Source of the DNA: Papaver somniferum
Taxonomy: Eukaryota; Streptophyta; Magnoliopsida; Ranunculales; Papaveraceae
Assembly: GCF_003573695.1 (NCBI RefSeq)
Contig: NC_039360.1
Location: 121,048,336 to 121,112,335, forward strand
DNA: 64,000 nucleotides
Direction: 5' to 3'
Under the pieces are notes generated by a model. That model was not told the origin of the DNA. It did not search any database and saw only the letters and a list, made by a program, of their open reading frames with translations. Below are positions 63,294 to 64,000 of this stretch, piece after piece. A program made the position numbers and the translations under genes. Numbering within the stretch: position 1 is the stretch's first letter; the number at the start of each line of letters is the position of its first letter.

Positions 63294-63989
63294 TTAAAAA
63301 TTATCATAAAACTTGATGTCATCAAAATACGAGACTAAGTTCGAGTTACCAGAAGAAGTTTGTTTGGAGGATTTTGACATCCTGTTGATGAAATCCTTGT
63401 ATCCTTCAATTATCAGATTAAGGTTATCCTTCATATCTCCACTATTGCTTCCCTCTACAGGAACCTTTTTCACATCTTGAACATCATTCTTCTCATTAGG
63501 TTGAGAGGGACCTTTCTGAAATCTCATTGACCAAATTGTATTAAAGCTACAATTTGTCCGAACATTCAATGAGCAAATTGAACTGACCTTCCTGGAAGAA
63601 TTCACAAGGTAAGTACTAAAACCAATAGGTTTAGACATCTGAATGTCATTTGCACCTTTGAGTATTAAATCTAAGGTGTGTTGAAGTCGAACAACAGAAT
63701 TGTCATTCAACCTAGATTTGCTTTTTCGTTCAACATGTCCTTTTGAATCACAAAAGAGACACACTTTCTGATCACATGAGTGATTAGAGTGAACAGACTT
63801 AACATCATAGTTAGGAGATTTCTTCCTTCTGAGCGATGTGAAGTTTCCTTGATTAGAGGAAGATACAAGCACATCTTTTCTAACCGGAAGGGATTGCGAT
63901 TTAGCTTCTGGAACTGAATTTACAGTTGTGTCAGAAGCGATTGGTATAGTATACTCTTTAGAACATCCTCGAAGAGAGAGTTTACTCAA
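63294..63989 (-). CDS. Gag-like ORF with a degenerate zinc knuckle, possibly partial
   Basis: 231 residues open to near the window edge; the true start may lie beyond it. CLFCDSKGHVERKSK resembles the CCHC knuckle of Copia gag with the final Cys replaced by Lys. The tail is Lys/Asn/Ser-rich. It occupies the place of the gag C-terminal region of the copy at 34044-35371, and no protease or integrase follows in the next 2 kb. It is likely part of a non-autonomous element. Confidence 0.45.
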   Translation of the reverse strand: MSKLSLRGCSKEYTIPIASDTTVNSVPEAKSQSLPVRKDVLVSSSNQGNFTSLRRKKSPNYDVKSVHSNHSCDQKVCLFCDSKGHVERKSKSRLNDNSVVRLQHTLDLILKGANDIQMSKPIGFSTYLVNSSRKVSSICSLNVRTNCSFNTIWSMRFQKGPSQPNEKNDVQDVKKVPVEGSNSGDMKDNLNLIIEGYKDFINRMSKSSKQTSSGNSNLVSYFDDIKFYDNF

Positions 63990-64000
63990 AAGATGTTCAA

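Overview
This window is plant nuclear DNA. The evidence is intron-containing genes for a plant-only ROP GTPase and an ARM-repeat-only protein, plus Athila-, Tat- and Sirevirus-like LTR retrotransposons and a LINE RNase H remnant. A eudicot is likely. The exact genus cannot be read from the sequence; a Papaver-like repeat landscape is only an impression.

Layout. 1-5583: old LTR-type repeats around one orphan acidic ORF. 5584-16843: a complete but frame-damaged Athila-like Ty3/gypsy element on the minus strand, with 1.58 kb LTRs, a GGTAA target duplication, a primer-binding site and a polypurine tract. 16844-29700: the gene island. It holds a lysine-rich MSRC/CTD-type nuclear-like protein (plus, 3 exons), a UBC10-type ubiquitin E2 (minus, 2 exons), a type I ROP/RAC GTPase (minus, 7 exons) and a single-exon ARMADILLO-REPEAT-ONLY (ARO) protein (plus). 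ROP and ARO stand head to head across about 960 bp.

29700-31050: a Mutator-like foldback MITE with a 9-bp target duplication, then a 5'-truncated LINE. 31050-64000: nested retrotransposons. A Sirevirus-like Copia element (minus) has its gag gene split by a 16.2 kb Tat-like element that lacks visible gag-pol. That insert is arranged LTR-PMD-LTR-PMD-LTR. Its two plant-mobile-domain (PMD) gene copies run antisense to LTR transcription and retain splice signals. The Sirevirus 5' LTR was then hit by an opposite-orientation LTR of its own family, which itself carries a 2.6 kb solo-LTR-like insert. A further Sirevirus-family element starts at 60893 and runs off the right edge.

Working together: ROP is a membrane-anchored polarity switch, and ARO proteins are established in tip growth and ROP-domain control, so the divergent pair may be a functional as well as a physical neighbour pair. 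The rest is mobile-element strata whose order can be read from the target-site duplications.
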